In this document: positions 46,078 to 59,700 of the stretch, piece by piece
How positions within the stretch are numbered: the first letter of the stretch is position 1
Layout: each line of letters begins with the position of its first letter
Assembly (NCBI GenBank): GCA_013076295.1
Contig: RQOL01000658.1
Location: 2,046,001 to 2,110,000, forward strand
Direction of reading: 5' to 3'
Length of the DNA stretch: 64,000 bases
From: Sanderia malayensis
Lineage: Eukaryota > Cnidaria > Scyphozoa > Semaeostomeae > Pelagiidae
Notes under the pieces: generated by a model
The model's database searches: none
What the model was told of the DNA's origin: nothing
The model's input: the letters and a program-made list of their open reading frames with translations, nothing else
Translations under genes and position numbers: made by a program

Positions 46078-47416
46078 TTAGTTTGAAAAAATCGCAGCAT
46101 ATCACAGGTGAATCCTTCAGTACCTGTAGTAAATTTAAAATTAACTTAGACTCCTACTCTGCCTTGTTCTCAGGTCGTCTTAAATGTTTTGAGATAAGTT
46201 TTTAGGCATGTGTAGACCTTCACGACGATGTATCTATTATATTTATGACATTTAGCTAAACATTAACTCCGATGACATTTCAGACGACCTTGGAAGAAGC
46301 GATAATAACGTAATAATTGCTCTTTAGTTTTCAAATTCTGATTTAGAGGTATTGGTGATATGGCATGGACAAAATTTGCTTCTATCTTTTTTTGTGTTCA
46401 ACTATAATCGAGCCTCGTTCAAATGCTTTGAATGTTTCACCGACAAGAAAAGCAATAATAAATAGACAGTAATATGGTAATTGCGCTGACGCTTCGCCAC
46501 GCAGCACTCATTTTCACGAGTTATTAACTGTGACAGTGTCGATATTTCATCATTTTCGCCATGCATACTTTTAGGATTGGGTCGAGTCCATTATGACATC
46601 ACAACTGGACCCCTTTTTTCTCCGTCTGAAGCAACAACTTATGTCAAATATCGTTAACATTCAAATATGTCTAAACTTTTAAATTTTACGAATCACAGTG
46701 AATTGAACGGGGTCCGAAACACGTGTTATTCTAACGTGTCCCGAAGTTGGATGGGACAATACTTCCGCTTTGAACATTAGACTCTTGGAGAACCTGAATC
46801 TGAAACCAAACCTGGGCAGAGACCAAACAATAGCATTTCGACATAAAGGGCCCATATACACGAGCACCTTAAATTTGCCTAAAACAGTAGGGTGCAGCGT
46901 AGGGAGGTGTGAATTCCAGACTGTCTGTCCTTATTTTGCTCATCAAAATAAGTAACACATGTCAGTTTTCTTAATCAGTGATGACTGGTAACATCACAAC
47001 TCTTCTTTGATAAACAGGGCGTAACATAATAATTTTCCCAATTTCGCAAACAGGGTTGTAAAAGCGTTCTAAAAACTTAGTGATGTCACGTTTAACTTTC
47101 ATTGGGACAATTTTCATCTGTAAAAAGGGTATGCTTCATGATTAACAAAAAAGTGGGGGCGCGTATTACCCCCCCCCCCTCCGGCTTTTACGCTACGCCA
47201 ATGGCTGCAAACATGTGTTTTATCAATGTGTTTTGAGACCTCTGATCAAACCCCACAGTCCTCCCGCGAGAAACATGATCTGCAACAATATCGGTTTGAT
47301 TGTTTTCAAACAATTCCCGTCTTCTATTTATTGTTCTACGCTCCTGGGCTGGGCATCAAGATCAAGCCAAGTTCAAAGTCCCAGCATCAAGGGAAGCCTT
47401 CTGAATAAGCAGAATC
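46078..47416. other. Intergenic region eIF3B to first amine oxidase
   Basis: Holds the eIF3B 3' UTR with a candidate AATAAA at 46457-46462 and the upstream region of the first amine oxidase. From about 47240, matching segments (CCTCCCGC, CTATTTATTGTTCTA-like, CTGAATAA.CAGAAT) recur upstream of the second copy at about 53260, so the promoter/5' UTR was duplicated with the gene. A solitary ACGCTACGCCAATGG near 47190 resembles one end of the hAT MITE at 12132. Confidence 0.5.
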
Positions 47417-50400
47417 ATGGACGGTCAAACAGAAAGTTCACCATTTACTACGGCGCAAAAAGAAAAAGGTATGTGTGTACATACTTTTAGTCCATATAGT
47501 TTATTTAGAACAATACTCTTCTTTATTGTTTTAACAACGTATTTTGTTCAGATACCACCAGTAATGAAAATTTAGCGAAATTATCATTTGAATATTTTTA
47601 TCTTATCACAGAAAATGCGGAATGCGATCGTTCATCGCAAATCATGAAAGCAGTCATTGTAATTCTGGCATTGGTTGTTATTGCACTTTCTATAGCACTA
47701 GCAGTTGTGTCGGGGAACAAATGTACAACAAGTTATTGCAATTGTGTCTTCAGCTTGGGCACACGATGCTCGTCAAGTTCGCCATACAAACAAGACACAC
47801 GACTTCCTAAAGAGCCAACAATCTTTCAAGATCTCACAGCTGATGAAATGCACGCCGTACGTGACTACATGATCCAAAAATCTGGCCTGAACATCGTTTC
47901 CAACGCACAAGCCAAGGAAAACACAAATAATATTTACTTGATTGAGTTATTCGTTCCGAAGAAGTCAGAGGCTTTGGCCTATTTGGACGCAAATGGCAAA
48001 AAGCCAATAAGGAAGGCCCGTGTTATCGTATTGAATGGCGCCAAAAATCCCCCAAATGTGGAGCAGTATTTGGTGGAGCCATTACCCAAACCAACAAAAC
48101 ACTCAATGCTAATAATGCCAGGCTATCAGAACACTATCCCGTTTGCTTCTAGGCCTTATACCCTACGAGAAGACTCAGCTGTTGGCGAAGTGGCCAGAAA
48201 TGTCTCTCGTGACGCTTATCTGATATTAAAGGAAAGTTTTGATTTCTGGTATCACAACTGCACAACAAATTGCCTATTGCCTTTGCCCGCTGGTACACCA
48301 GCATCAGATAAATTTGGCAATCGTAAAACGTGGATGTATTTCGTCAGGAATAGAAGAGGTTACATGATACTTCCAATCCCGTTCGCATTTCTTCTGGATC
48401 ATGCAAGCAGCGATACAGGCAAATGGAAAGTCACCCAGGTATGAATTTGAGCAAACACTGAAAAGTCATTAAAGATCCAACCTTTACATAAGACATCTCT
48501 ATTTATCTAATTCCAGCCTTTTTACAAATCGAGTTTTTTACATGTTCCAGCGGGTTAACTTAGACAATGTCGAAAAGAAGGATTCCCTTCACGGGTATTT
48601 CTAATCGGTTGACCCCACGACTCGGGGACTCTCGGACGGGCGACTATACGACCTAGGGAAATACGACCCATGTCTTTAAAACTGCCAAATTTGAATTATT
48701 TTCACTGTAATTATTGTAGCGAAGTCAAAGACACTGTTTTGAAGTATGAAACGCAGTTTGGTGAGCATAGGAACAGAAATAAATGCTTTTCGAGCAAGCA
48801 ATTTTGTCGCAAAAAGCACGCTGTCGTTGCAAATCACTGAGGTTTTCGTATCGTAAGCAAGGAAACTGTGGTGGCAGTAATCGAAATCCTGTGGAGCCAC
48901 GACATTGACATTTGCACCGTAATCAAAATTCCACCCTTTTCAGAAGCGTTGCGCAATCTGAAACTACCGGTAGTAAGAGAGAACAATTTTAAAGCATTTC
49001 ATATAAATGCAGAAAGACTATTCTGCTATTGTAACGTCTGTGTTTGTTATCATCCATCAAATATAGCAACAAAATGTGAATATATCACAACATAACAACA
49101 GCTAAAACAACGAAGCATGGAAACCTTATCAACGTCATCATGCTCGTCATTATGATCGTGATCATTTTTATTATTATTGCACCCTGCACAGTGCACCCTG
49201 CACTGCGCAGGTATATTGAGTTTTTTTACCGCCAGAAAACACTTGCAAAGTATTCTATGGGATGCAAAAGGGCCTTAGTTACCCGAGGTTCGAGTTACTC
49301 CTGGCCCGACGTATCATGATTTCGCTGTTTTATGAATATTATTTCTTTTGGAGTTTATTTCATTTGTCTTTATCAAGAAAGAGCACATTCTACCAAAATA
49401 TTCACAATACACAACTACTCCGATCATGTCATTGTAACACAACCTCTGTTTGGCATAAACAGAGTTATAAATTTTTTGATAGATTCTTGAGAAGAGTCAT
49501 GGACAGGATAGATCTATTTTGTCTCAAAGATGGAATGCATCTGATGATGTTGGTTAATATATAAAATATATTAACTTGAATTAATTATGCACAGAAGTTT
49601 TTCATCGCGTGATCTGATTTGACGCTCATCAACAAGGAAAGTTCATGTATTCCCTCCCTTTGGTATGTTAATGACTTGCGAAAGGCAGGCTATCTTAATC
49701 TGGCGTATCAGGTTTTACGCAGTCATCATCAGTATCATCATCATCATCATCATTCCTGTAATTGCCGTTCCCCCTTTTAGAAAGAACCACTGCCAGCATG
49801 CTTGACATTCCATCGTGGCGTGCTTGACACGAAAAAGAGACAAATTGAGAACGAGGTTGTGACTTTGAATGGAAGTAAGGGAGTGACTCGAATGATCTAT
49901 TTGACCCAGACATTGTTTAGTTTTCAGTTAGAAATATTTACATTTTAGAAACCATTGCAGATTAGAAGGTTAACTATTTGTAACTCTTTATATAACTTGC
50001 AGCTTCCAGTTCTAGTTATACTTCTCTTGTTCATGTTGCCGATATAGTTTGTATTTAGAATAAAACGTGCTTGGATTTCGTATGTCTGCATTTATCAAGA
50101 AGTAGATCTGAGTAGTTGTGTATTGTGAATATTTTGGTGGAATGTGTTCTTACTTGATAAAGATAAATGAAGTAAACTCCAAAAGAAATAATATTCATAA
50201 AAACAGCAAAATCATGATAAGTCGGGCCAGGAGTAACTCGAACCTCGGGTAACTAAGGCCCTTTTGCATCCCATAGAATACTTTGCAAGTGTTTTCTGGC
50301 GGTAAAAAAACTCAATATACCTGCGCAGTGCAGGGTGCACTGTGCAGGGTGCAATAATAATAAAAATGATCACGATCATAATGACGAGCATGATGACGTT

Positions 50401-52713
50401 GATAAGGTTTCCATGCTTCGTTGCTTTAGCTGTTGTTATGTTGTGATATATTCACATTTTGTTGCTATATTTGATGGATGATAACAAACACAGACGTTAC
50501 AATAGCAGAATAGTCTTTCTGCATTTATATGAAATGCTTTAAAATTGTTCTCTCTTACTACCGGTGGTTTCAGATTGCGCAACGCTTCTGAAAAGGGTGG
50601 AATTTTGATTACGGTGCAAATGTCAATGTCGTGGCTCCACAGGATTTCGATTACTGCCACCACAGTTTCCTTGCTTACGATACGAAAACCTCAGTGATTT
50701 GCAACGACAGCGTGCTTTTTGCGACAAAATTGCGTGCTCGAAAAGCATTTATTTCTGTTCCTATGCTCACCAAACTGCGTTTCATACTTCAAAACAGTGC
50801 CTTTGACTTCGCTACAATAATTACAGTGAAAATAATGCAAATTTGGCAGTTTTAAAGACATGGGTCGTATTTCCCTAGGTCGTATAGTCGCCCGTCCGAG
50901 AGTCCCCGAGTCGTGGGGTCAACCGATTAGAAATACCCTTATCTTCACTGATGTATTAAATTACTGAATGCTGTGGTTTTGAAATATTTGGTCCCCTATG
51001 TGTAACTTACTTAATGGATACTCTATACCTCACTTAGTGAATAAATATTCTCTTGTGAAATACATAGTATATTAAAATCCACTTTCCCCCCTTTCAAATG
51101 TTTCCAATTCGTTTTTTGTGGTTTTGAAAAGGTCATGGTTTTAGGGAAAGTTAGATGTTAATCATCATCTCACAGCTTTTCTTCTCCTATAGGTACTTTA
51201 CAACAACCAGCTGTTCCCAAGCATAACAGATCTTGTAACCAAATACAATAACAACCAGTTGAATAAAACAAAGATGTTTATAACTGATGATGTGCTTGAG
51301 GCTGCGACATTTGATCGACGTGGTCAATCATTCCTTAAGAAACCAATACGGGGCCCGGCTTTGGTCGATCCACAAGGACACAGATTCGATATTGATGGTC
51401 GTATGGTCAAGTACATGGCATGGCAATTTCATTTTGGAATTCGCTCCAGTGCTGGTCCTGCTTTATATGATATTCGATTCAACAATTCTCGCATTCTTTA
51501 CGAGTTAAGCATGCAAGAAGCTGTTTCTTTCTATTCTGCTCATGATCCCCGCCAATCTGCTTCTCAATTTCTTGATTCCGCCTTTAAGGTTGGCTCTTGT
51601 AACCTTGAACTTCTAGCCGGGGTTGATTGTCCCGAAAATGCCGTCTATGTTGACACTTCTCACTTCGTGGACACAGGAGTGACTGAAAAACGTAAGAATT
51701 CAGCCTGTATTTTTGAGATCAACAACGGAATTCCATTGAGACGTCATGTCGAATTTGATCTGGATAAAGGCAAATTTTCGTTTGTTGCTGGAATGCCAGA
51801 CCAAGCATTAGTACTGCGCATGATTCTAACTCCATACAACTATGATTACATCACGGACTTTATTTTCTACCAAACTGGGGCGATAGAGGTAAGAGTCAGC
51901 ACATCTGGTTACATTTTGGCAACTTCCTATTACCCAGAAGAAAGCAAATACGCCTTCGAAAACTTGCCTCACATTACAGGCACACTTCACGATCACATGA
52001 TATTCTACAAGGCAGATCTTGATGTTGCTGGGCAACAGAATAGTTACCAGACTCTTGATGTAGCCGTAGAGAATGTCACGTGTCCATGGAATCGCCTTGG
52101 TTACCTGACAAAAAAGTCGATCCAACGTAACACCAAGAAGACAGAGAAAGAAGCTCTGTTGAATTACAATTTCGACTTGCCAAAGTACTTGGTTTTTCAC
52201 AACGAGAACGCCAAGAACAAGTTTAACATCCCTAGAGGCTACAGAATACAAAACAATCACATGGTCAAGCAAAAATACCCGGATGACTATTACGTGACAA
52301 AGTCATCTCCTTGGTCGAAGTATCAGTTGGTTGTGACAAAGCATAAGGACAACGAAAGATATGGTTCCAGCATCTTCAATCAACATGGCATGGCAAATCC
52401 AGTCTTCAACTTCGAGCAATACATCAATGATAACGATGACATTGTTAATGAAGACCTTGTTGCTTGGGTTACAATAGGGGGATTGCATATACCCAGTGCT
52501 GAGGATATCCCCGTGACAGTGACGTCAGGAAATCGTTGGTCCTTTTTTATCAGACCGTTTAACTATTTTGATGAGGATCCATCTATGAGCTCAACTGATG
52601 CAGTTCAGATTGTTCAGAATTCTAAAGGGGAAAGAAAAGTGGAAACATATGGCACCCCAAAAGGTCAAAGTTGTCCATTATTGGATAGAAATTTCACATT
52701 TGGTATGGCATGA
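47417..52713 (+). CDS. Membrane copper amine oxidase, copy 1 (three exons)
   Basis: A copper/topaquinone amine oxidase that oxidises primary amines to aldehydes with release of hydrogen peroxide and ammonia; same class as vertebrate AOC1-4. Exons 47417-47468, 47612-48438, 51193-52713; 2,400 bp, 799 residues (AOC3 is 763). A short cytosolic tail, one N-terminal helix (about residues 32-51, VIVILALVVIALSIALAVV) and no signal cleavage site indicate a type II membrane protein facing outside. Catalytic residues visible: the NYDY motif (TPYNYDYITDF) whose Tyr becomes topaquinone, the candidate base Asp in QFLDSAFKVG, two copper His in GTLHDHMIFYK, and the third in GGLHIPSAEDIP. Several NxT/S glycosylation sites occur. 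Intron 2 is swollen to 2.75 kb by a foldback-like insertion. A candidate AATAAA is at 52813. A substrate cannot be deduced. Confidence 0.93.
48593..50938. mobile_element. 2.35-kb long inverted-repeat element in amine oxidase intron 2
   Basis: Two arms of about 830 bp (48593 to about 49425, and about 50105 to 50938) are reverse complements with only scattered differences, around a loop of about 680 bp. The outer ends start GGGTATTTCTAATCGGTTGA. No clean target duplication was found: left flank CCCTTCAC, right flank TTATCTTCAC. Each arm has the same 75-codon open frame (starting MAPQDFDYCHHS), which only reflects arm identity and is not a supported gene. The loop has a CAT/ATC microsatellite near 49735. 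The second amine oxidase lacks this element, so it arrived after the duplication or was lost from copy 2. Confidence 0.88.
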
Positions 52714-53466
52714 AAAGATTGATATTTTTAGTTCATTAGCCAGCCTTTATTAGAGACATCATTGTGTTATGTGGTAGACTTTTTACTTTCAAGAACAATT
52801 TTCAATATAATTAATAAAATTGATAAAATTTTGGCTATGAATTAACTGATTGAATAGGAATGTGATTCGTCAACAAATTTCTTGATGGATTATTTCATTT
52901 TTCGTGGAAATTTTAGCTCTCCCGAAAATGAGTTATATTTCCGTTTAGCTGAATTTAGGAAAGTTATTTTGCCAAATGCTAATTTCTATCTTTCGTTATC
53001 CCAATGACTTGCAGTAGCTCAACAACTTGAACGCTTTCATAGTCTCAAAATCCATACGAGGCACTTTTGACAGTTTTTCGCATTCAGACACGAGTATCGA
53101 AATGACTTGGATACGAGGCTGACCATTAGTTACCCAATATCCGCCCATGGCGCTTATTTTAATATTCGACCCTTCTCTAAGAGGCGCTTATTTCGGAAGG
53201 GGTGCGAACTTGGGTTTCATGAACTTCTGTAATCTGAGACACTGCTTAATTCAACCCACACCATGTAATCCTCCCGCAAGAACCAAGTTTTGCAAGACTA
53301 TCTGTTTGGTCGTTTTCACGACAATGCAACCTATTGTTCTATGCTCATGTACAAGCAGAATTGCTGAGCCCAATTGTTGCAAAACAATCGACAAGCAGAC
53401 ATCTGAATAAACAGAATTGTGGAGGATCGATCCAGATCCAATCGAGCTGAAAGTTCACAATTTATC
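52714..53466. other. Spacer between the two amine oxidase genes
   Basis: Contains the 3' UTR of copy 1, with a candidate AATAAA at 52813-52818, and the upstream region of copy 2. The first 90 bp after the stop match the sequence after copy 2 (56391-56483) closely, and the last 200 bp match the region upstream of copy 1. This marks the tandem duplication unit as running from upstream region to 3' UTR. Confidence 0.6.
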
Positions 53467-56390
53467 ATGGCGCAAGAACGAATGGGTATGTGAACGCAGA
53501 TTTTTATTCAACATAGTTTATTTAAAACAAAATCATTATATAATGTTTCCTGAATGTATTTTGTTCCAACACTACCAAGTAGTAATACTAATGTAATAAA
53601 ATTTAATTCAATATATTTATTTTATTCACAGAAGATGTCGCACATAATCGTTTGTCTTTGATCACGAAAGGAGTGATAGCAATTCTAGTGTTACTTGTTA
53701 TTGCACTTTCTATAGCATTGGCAGTTGTATTGGGGAACAAATGTACAACAAGTTATTGCAATTGTGTCTTCAGCTTCGGCACACGATGCTCGTCAAGTTC
53801 GCTATACAAACAAGACACACGACTTCCTAAAGAGCCAACCATCTTTCAAGATCTCACCTCTGACGAATTGCACGCCGTACGTGACTACATGATCCAAAAA
53901 TCCGGCCTGAACATCGTTTCCAACGCAAAAGCCAAGGAAAACACGAATAATATTTACTTGATTGAGTTATTCGTTCCGAAAAAGTCAGAGGCTTTGGCCT
54001 ATTTGGACGCAAAGAGCAAAAAGCCGATAAGGAAAGCCCGTGTTATCGTATCGAATGGCGCCAAAAATCCCCCAAATGTGGAGCAGTATTTGGTGGAGCC
54101 ATTACCCAACCCAACAAAACACTCACTGCTACTAATGCCAGGATACCAGAACCCTATCCCGTTTGCATCTAGGCCTTATACCCTACGAGAAGACTCAGCT
54201 GTTGGCGAAGTGGCCAGAAATGTCTCTCGTGACGCCTATCTGATATTAAAGGAAAGCTTTGATTTCTGGTATCACAACTGCACAACAAATTGCCTCGTGT
54301 TTGTGGCTGATGGGATAGCAGCAACAGATAAGTCTGGCGATCGTCAAACGTGGGTTATTTTCTTGAGGAATAGAAGAGGTTACAATATACTTCCAATCCC
54401 TTTCGCATTTCTCATTGATCATGCAAGCAGCGATACAGGCAAATGGAAGGTCATTCAGGTATTAATTTGAGCATTGCACCCTCTAAATGTGTCAGCTAAT
54501 GTGTATTTAAAAACTGCATCTAGCTCAAACAATGCTCTTCTTTTCTTCCAAATACGACCAAATAGCAAACTCTACACCACAAGCCTCTGCATTTATTGAT
54601 GTTATATATGTAGCTATGTGATTTTTATTTCAAAGTTTTGAAATTCAAAACTTTCTATGCCACTTTGCGTTTTTCGAATTAGGCAAAGTTGATTGTTTCA
54701 TGCAATTGTGTTCGTTGCAAAGATAAGTCCTTGGTTGTTGTGCGACTTACTTATTGTGGTTTCGGGACGTATTTAAGCGGAACGAACTTAACAGATTGAG
54801 ATCATGGCATGATCAGCAATTTTGAATGTTATTCGAATAAAATAACCTGAAAGCTTTTCTTTTTTTTAGGTATTTTACAAGAACCAGCTGTTCCCAAGCA
54901 TAACAGATCTTGTAACCAAATACAATAACAACCAGTTGAATAAAACAAAGTTGTTTATAACTGATGATGTGCTCGAGGCTGCGACATTTGATCGACGTGG
55001 TCAATCATTCCTTAAGAAACCAACACGAGGCCCGGTTTTGGTTGATCCACAAGGACACAGATTCGATATTGATGGTCGTATGGTCAAGTACATGGCATGG
55101 CAATTTCATTTTGGAATTCGCTCCAGTTCTGGTCCTGCTTTATATGATATTCGATTCAACAATTCTCGCATTCTTTACGAGTTGAGCATGCAAGAAGCTG
55201 TTTCTTTCTATTCTGCTCATGATCCCCGCCAATCTACAGCTCAATACTTGGATTCGTTCTTTAAGATTGGCTCTTCCAACTTTGAGCTTCTGGCCGGCGT
55301 TGATTGCCCCGAGAATGCCGTCTATGTTGACACTTCTCACTTCGTGGACACAGGAGTGACTGAAAAACGTAAAAATTCAGCCTGTATTTTTGAGATCAAT
55401 AACGGAGTTCCATTGAGACGTCATGTCGAATTTGATCTGAATAATGGCAAATTTTCGTTTGTTGCTGGAATGGCAGACCAAGCATTAGTACTGCGCATGA
55501 TTCTAACTCCTTTCAATTATGATTACATCACAGACTTTATTTTCTACCAAACTGGGGCGATAGAAGTAAGACTGAGCACATCTGGTTACATTTTGGCAAC
55601 ATCTTATTACCCAGAAGAAAGCAAATACGCCTTCGAAAACTTGCCTCACATTACAGGCACACTTCACGATCACATGATATTCTACAAGGCAGATCTTGAT
55701 GTTGCTGGGCAACAGAATAGTTACCAGACTCTTGATGTTGCCGTAGAGAATGTCACGTGTCCGTGGAATCGCCTTGGTTATCTGACAAAGAAGTCGATCC
55801 AACGCAACACCAAGAAGACAGAGAAAGAAGCTCTGTTGAATTACAATTTCGACTTGCCAAAGTACTTGGTTTTTCACAACGAGAACGCCAAAAACAAATT
55901 TAACATCCCCAGAGGCTACAGAATACAAAACAATCACATGGTCAAGCAAAAATACCCGGATGACTATTACGTGACAAAGTCATCTCCTTGGTCGAAGTAT
56001 CAGTTGGTTGTGACAAAGCATAAGGACAACGAAAGATATGGTTCCAGCATCTTCAATCAACATGGCATGGCAAATCCAGTCTTCAACTTCGAGCAATACA
56101 TCAATGATAACGATGACATTGTTAATGAAGACCTTGTTGCTTGGGTTACAATAGGGGGATTGCATATACCCAGTGCTGAGGATATCCCCGTGACAGTGAC
56201 GTCAGGAAATCGTTGGTCCTTTTTTATCAGACCGTTTAACTATTTTGATGAGGATCCATCTATGAGCTCAACTGATGCAGTTCAGATTGTTCAGAATTCT
56301 AAAGGGGAAAGAAAAGTGGAAACATATGGCACCCCAAAAGGTCAAAGTTGTCCATTATTGGATAGAAACTTCACGTATGGTTCAGTATGA
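53467..56390 (+). CDS. Membrane copper amine oxidase, copy 2 (three exons)
   Basis: Tandem paralogue of the gene at 47417. Exons 53467-53485, 53632-54458, 54870-56390; 2,367 bp, 788 residues. Exons 2 and 3 have exactly the same lengths as in copy 1 (827 and 1,521 bp). The cytosolic tail differs: exon 1 codes six residues (MAQERM) instead of 17 and exon 2 begins with another sequence before the shared membrane helix. Active-site motifs are intact: TPFNYDYITDF, QYLDSFFKIG, GTLHDHM, GGLHIPSAED. Differences from copy 1 concentrate in the tail, the region around residues 220-250 (CLVFVADGIAATDKSGDRQT here), and the stretch near the catalytic Asp (QYLDSFFKIGSSNFE). The last 450 bp are almost identical at DNA level. 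Both copies look functional. Confidence 0.93.
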
Positions 56391-56743
56391 AAAGATTGAT
56401 ATTTTTAGTTCGTTAACCAACCCTTATTAGAGACATCATTGTGTTATGTAGTAGACTTTTTACTTTCAAGAATAATTTTCTATTCAGATTGAGATTTTAA
56501 GTTTATTAACTTTCTTAGAGACATCGTTGTCTAATCAAATTCAAGTTTTACTTTTAAGAGACATCTTTATTATGTTTTTCAAGTGTTAGGTTATGAATCA
56601 GAAATTTAATTGAAATATGATTACCGTAATAATTAAAGTAAGCTGCGAGGAGCTTATTTGAAGTTCCACAATGTTACTTATTATTATCACGTTTATATGA
56701 AAGTTGTGATGGCAATTTATATTCCGCCCCCCCCCCCGGATTT

Positions 56744-59700
56744 GGCAAGGACTTCATGTATGTAAACTATAGGTCCCGAAATACAATTATGAGCCAATGC
56801 ATGATCAAGGGGTAGTATGTGTGTCCTTACAATGTATATGTAGTGTATAACACATGTATAGCACATGTACAACACATGTATAACATATGTATAACATGTG
56901 TAGCATATGTATAACACATGTATTAGTGCATTATCAGTGTGCATTTGGGTGAAAACCTGTAAATACAGTGAATAGCAAGTGTATAAGGGTGTGTATAAAT
57001 GGAGACAAGTGTATTAGTGCATTATCAGTGTGCATTTCGCTGAAAACACGTAAATACAGTGAATAGCAAGTGTATAAGGGTGTGTATAAGTGAAGAGAAG
57101 TGTATTAGTGCATTATCAGAGTGCATTTGGGTGAAAACTCGTAAATACAGTGAATAGCAAGTGTATAAGGGTGTGTATAAGTGAAGAGAAGTGTATTAGT
57201 GCATTATCAGAGTTCATTTGGGTGAAAACACGTAAATACAGTGAATAGCAAGTGTATAAGGGTGTGTATAAATGGAGACAAGTGTATTAGTGCATTATCA
57301 GTGCGCATTTCGCTGAAAACACGTAAATACAGTGAATAGCAAGTGTATAAGGGTGTGTATAAGTGAAGAGAAGTGTATTAGTGCATTATCAGAGTGCATT
57401 TGGGTGAAAACTCGTAAATACAGTGAATAGCAAGTGTATAAGGGTGTGTATAAGTGAAGAGAAGTGTATTATTGCATTATCAGTGTGCATTTCGGTGAAA
57501 ACACGTAAATACAGTGAATAGCAAGTGTATAAGGGTGTGTATAAGTGGAGATAAGTGTATTAGTGCATTATCAGTGTGCATTTCGCTGAAAACACGTAAA
57601 TACAGTGAATAGCAAGTGTATAAGGGTGTGTATAAGTGAAGAGAAGTGTATTAGTGTATTATCAGAGTTCATTTGGGTGAAAACCTGTAAATACAGTGAA
57701 TAGCAAGTGTATAAGGGTGTGTATAAGTGAAGATAAGTGTATTAGTGCATTATCAGTGTGCATTTCGCTGAGAACACGTAAATACAGTGAATAGCAAGTG
57801 TATAATGGTGTGTATAAGTGAAGAGAAGTGTATTAGTGCATTATCAGTGTGCATTTGGGTGAAAACCTGTAAATACAGTGAATAGCAAGTGTATAAGGGT
57901 GTGTATAAGTGAAGAGAAGTGTATTAGTGCATTATCAGTGTGCATTTCGCTGAAAACACGTAAATACAGTGAATAGCAGGTGTATAAGAGTGTGTGCAAG
58001 TGAAGAGAAGTGTATTAGTGCATTATCAGTGTGCATTTCGGTGAAAACACGTAAATACAGTGAATAGCAAGTGTATAATGGTGTGTATAAGTGAAGAGAA
58101 GTGTATTAGTGCATTATCAGAGTGCATTTGGGTGAAAACTCGTAAATACAGTGAATAGCAAGTGTATAAGGGTGTGTATAAGTGGATTATCAGTGTGCAT
58201 TTGGGTGAAAACACGTAAATACAGTGAATAGCAAGTGTATAAGGGTGTGTATCAGTGGAGATAAGTGTATTAGCCCATTATCAGAGCGCATTTAGGTGAA
58301 AACAAGTAAATAAAGTGAATAAGAAGTGTACACCCGTGTTATCACCGTGCAATTCTCTGAACAGTGTGTAAATCGTTATTGCAAATAGTGCAAATATTGC
58401 CTTTAGGAATGTAGCATCTTGCAAATTTTTAATTTACGCTTTCATGAGAATCGCAAAAAGCACAATTTCGTGTGAGTCCTGCCTTGCATAATATGATGTG
58501 TAATGCACTTGTCTTCACTTGTACACACTTTACACCTGCTATTCACTGTATTTACGTGTTTCCACCAAAGGGCACTATGATAATGCCCTTTACACTGTAT
58601 TTGCACTAATACACTTGTCTTCACTTATACACACCCTTATACACTTGCTATTCACTGTATTTACGTGTTTTCACCCAAATGCACACTGATAATGCACTAA
58701 TACACTTCTCTTCACTTATACACACCCTTATACACTTGCTATTCACTGTATTTACGAGTTTTCACCCAAATGCACTCTGATAATGCACTAATACACTTCT
58801 CTTCACTTATACACACCATTATACACTTGCTATTCACTGTATTTACGTGTTCTCAGCGAAATGCACACTGATAATGCACTAATACACTTCTCTTCACTTA
58901 TACACACCCTTATACACTTGCTATTCACTGTATTTACGTGTTTTCAGCGAAATGCACACTGATAATGCACTAATACACTTGTCTCCATTTATACACACCC
59001 TTATACACTTGCTATTCACTGTATTTACGTGTTTTCACCGAAATGCACACTGATAATGCAATAATACACTTCTCTTCACTTATACACACCCTTATACACT
59101 TGCTATTCACTGTATTTACGAGTTTTCACCCAAATGCACTCTGATAATGCACTAATACACTTCTCTTCACTTATACACACCCTTATACACTTGCTATTCA
59201 CTGTATTTACGTGTTTTCAGCGAAATGCGCACTGATAATGCACTAATACACTTGTCTCCATTTATACACACCCTTATACACTTGCTATTCACTGTATTTA
59301 CGTGTTTTCACCCAAATGAACTCTGATAATGCACTAATACACTTCTCTTCACTTATACACACCCTTATACACTTGCTATTCACTGTATTTACGAGTTTTC
59401 ACCCAAATGCACTCTGATAATGCACTAATACACTTCTCTTCACTTATACACACCCTTATACACTTGCTATTCACTGTATTTACGTGTTTTCAGCGAAATG
59501 CACACTGATAATGCACTAATACACTTGTCTCCATTTATACACACCCTTATACACTTGCTATTCACTGTATTTACGTGTTCTCACCGAGATGGACACTGAT
59601 AATGCACTAATACACTTCTCTTCACTTATACACACCCTTATACACTTGCTATTCACTGTATTTACAAGTTTTCACCCAAATGCACTCTGATAATACACTA

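Noticed and set aside
49261..49310. GGTTCGAGTTA near the hairpin arm, considered as a tRNA B box
   Set aside because: No matching A box or acceptor stem at the right spacing on either side.
48676..50855. Matching 74-75-codon open frames in both arms of the hairpin in the amine oxidase intron
   Set aside because: The arms are reverse complements of each other, so the same frame must appear twice; there is no independent sign of coding or family resemblance.
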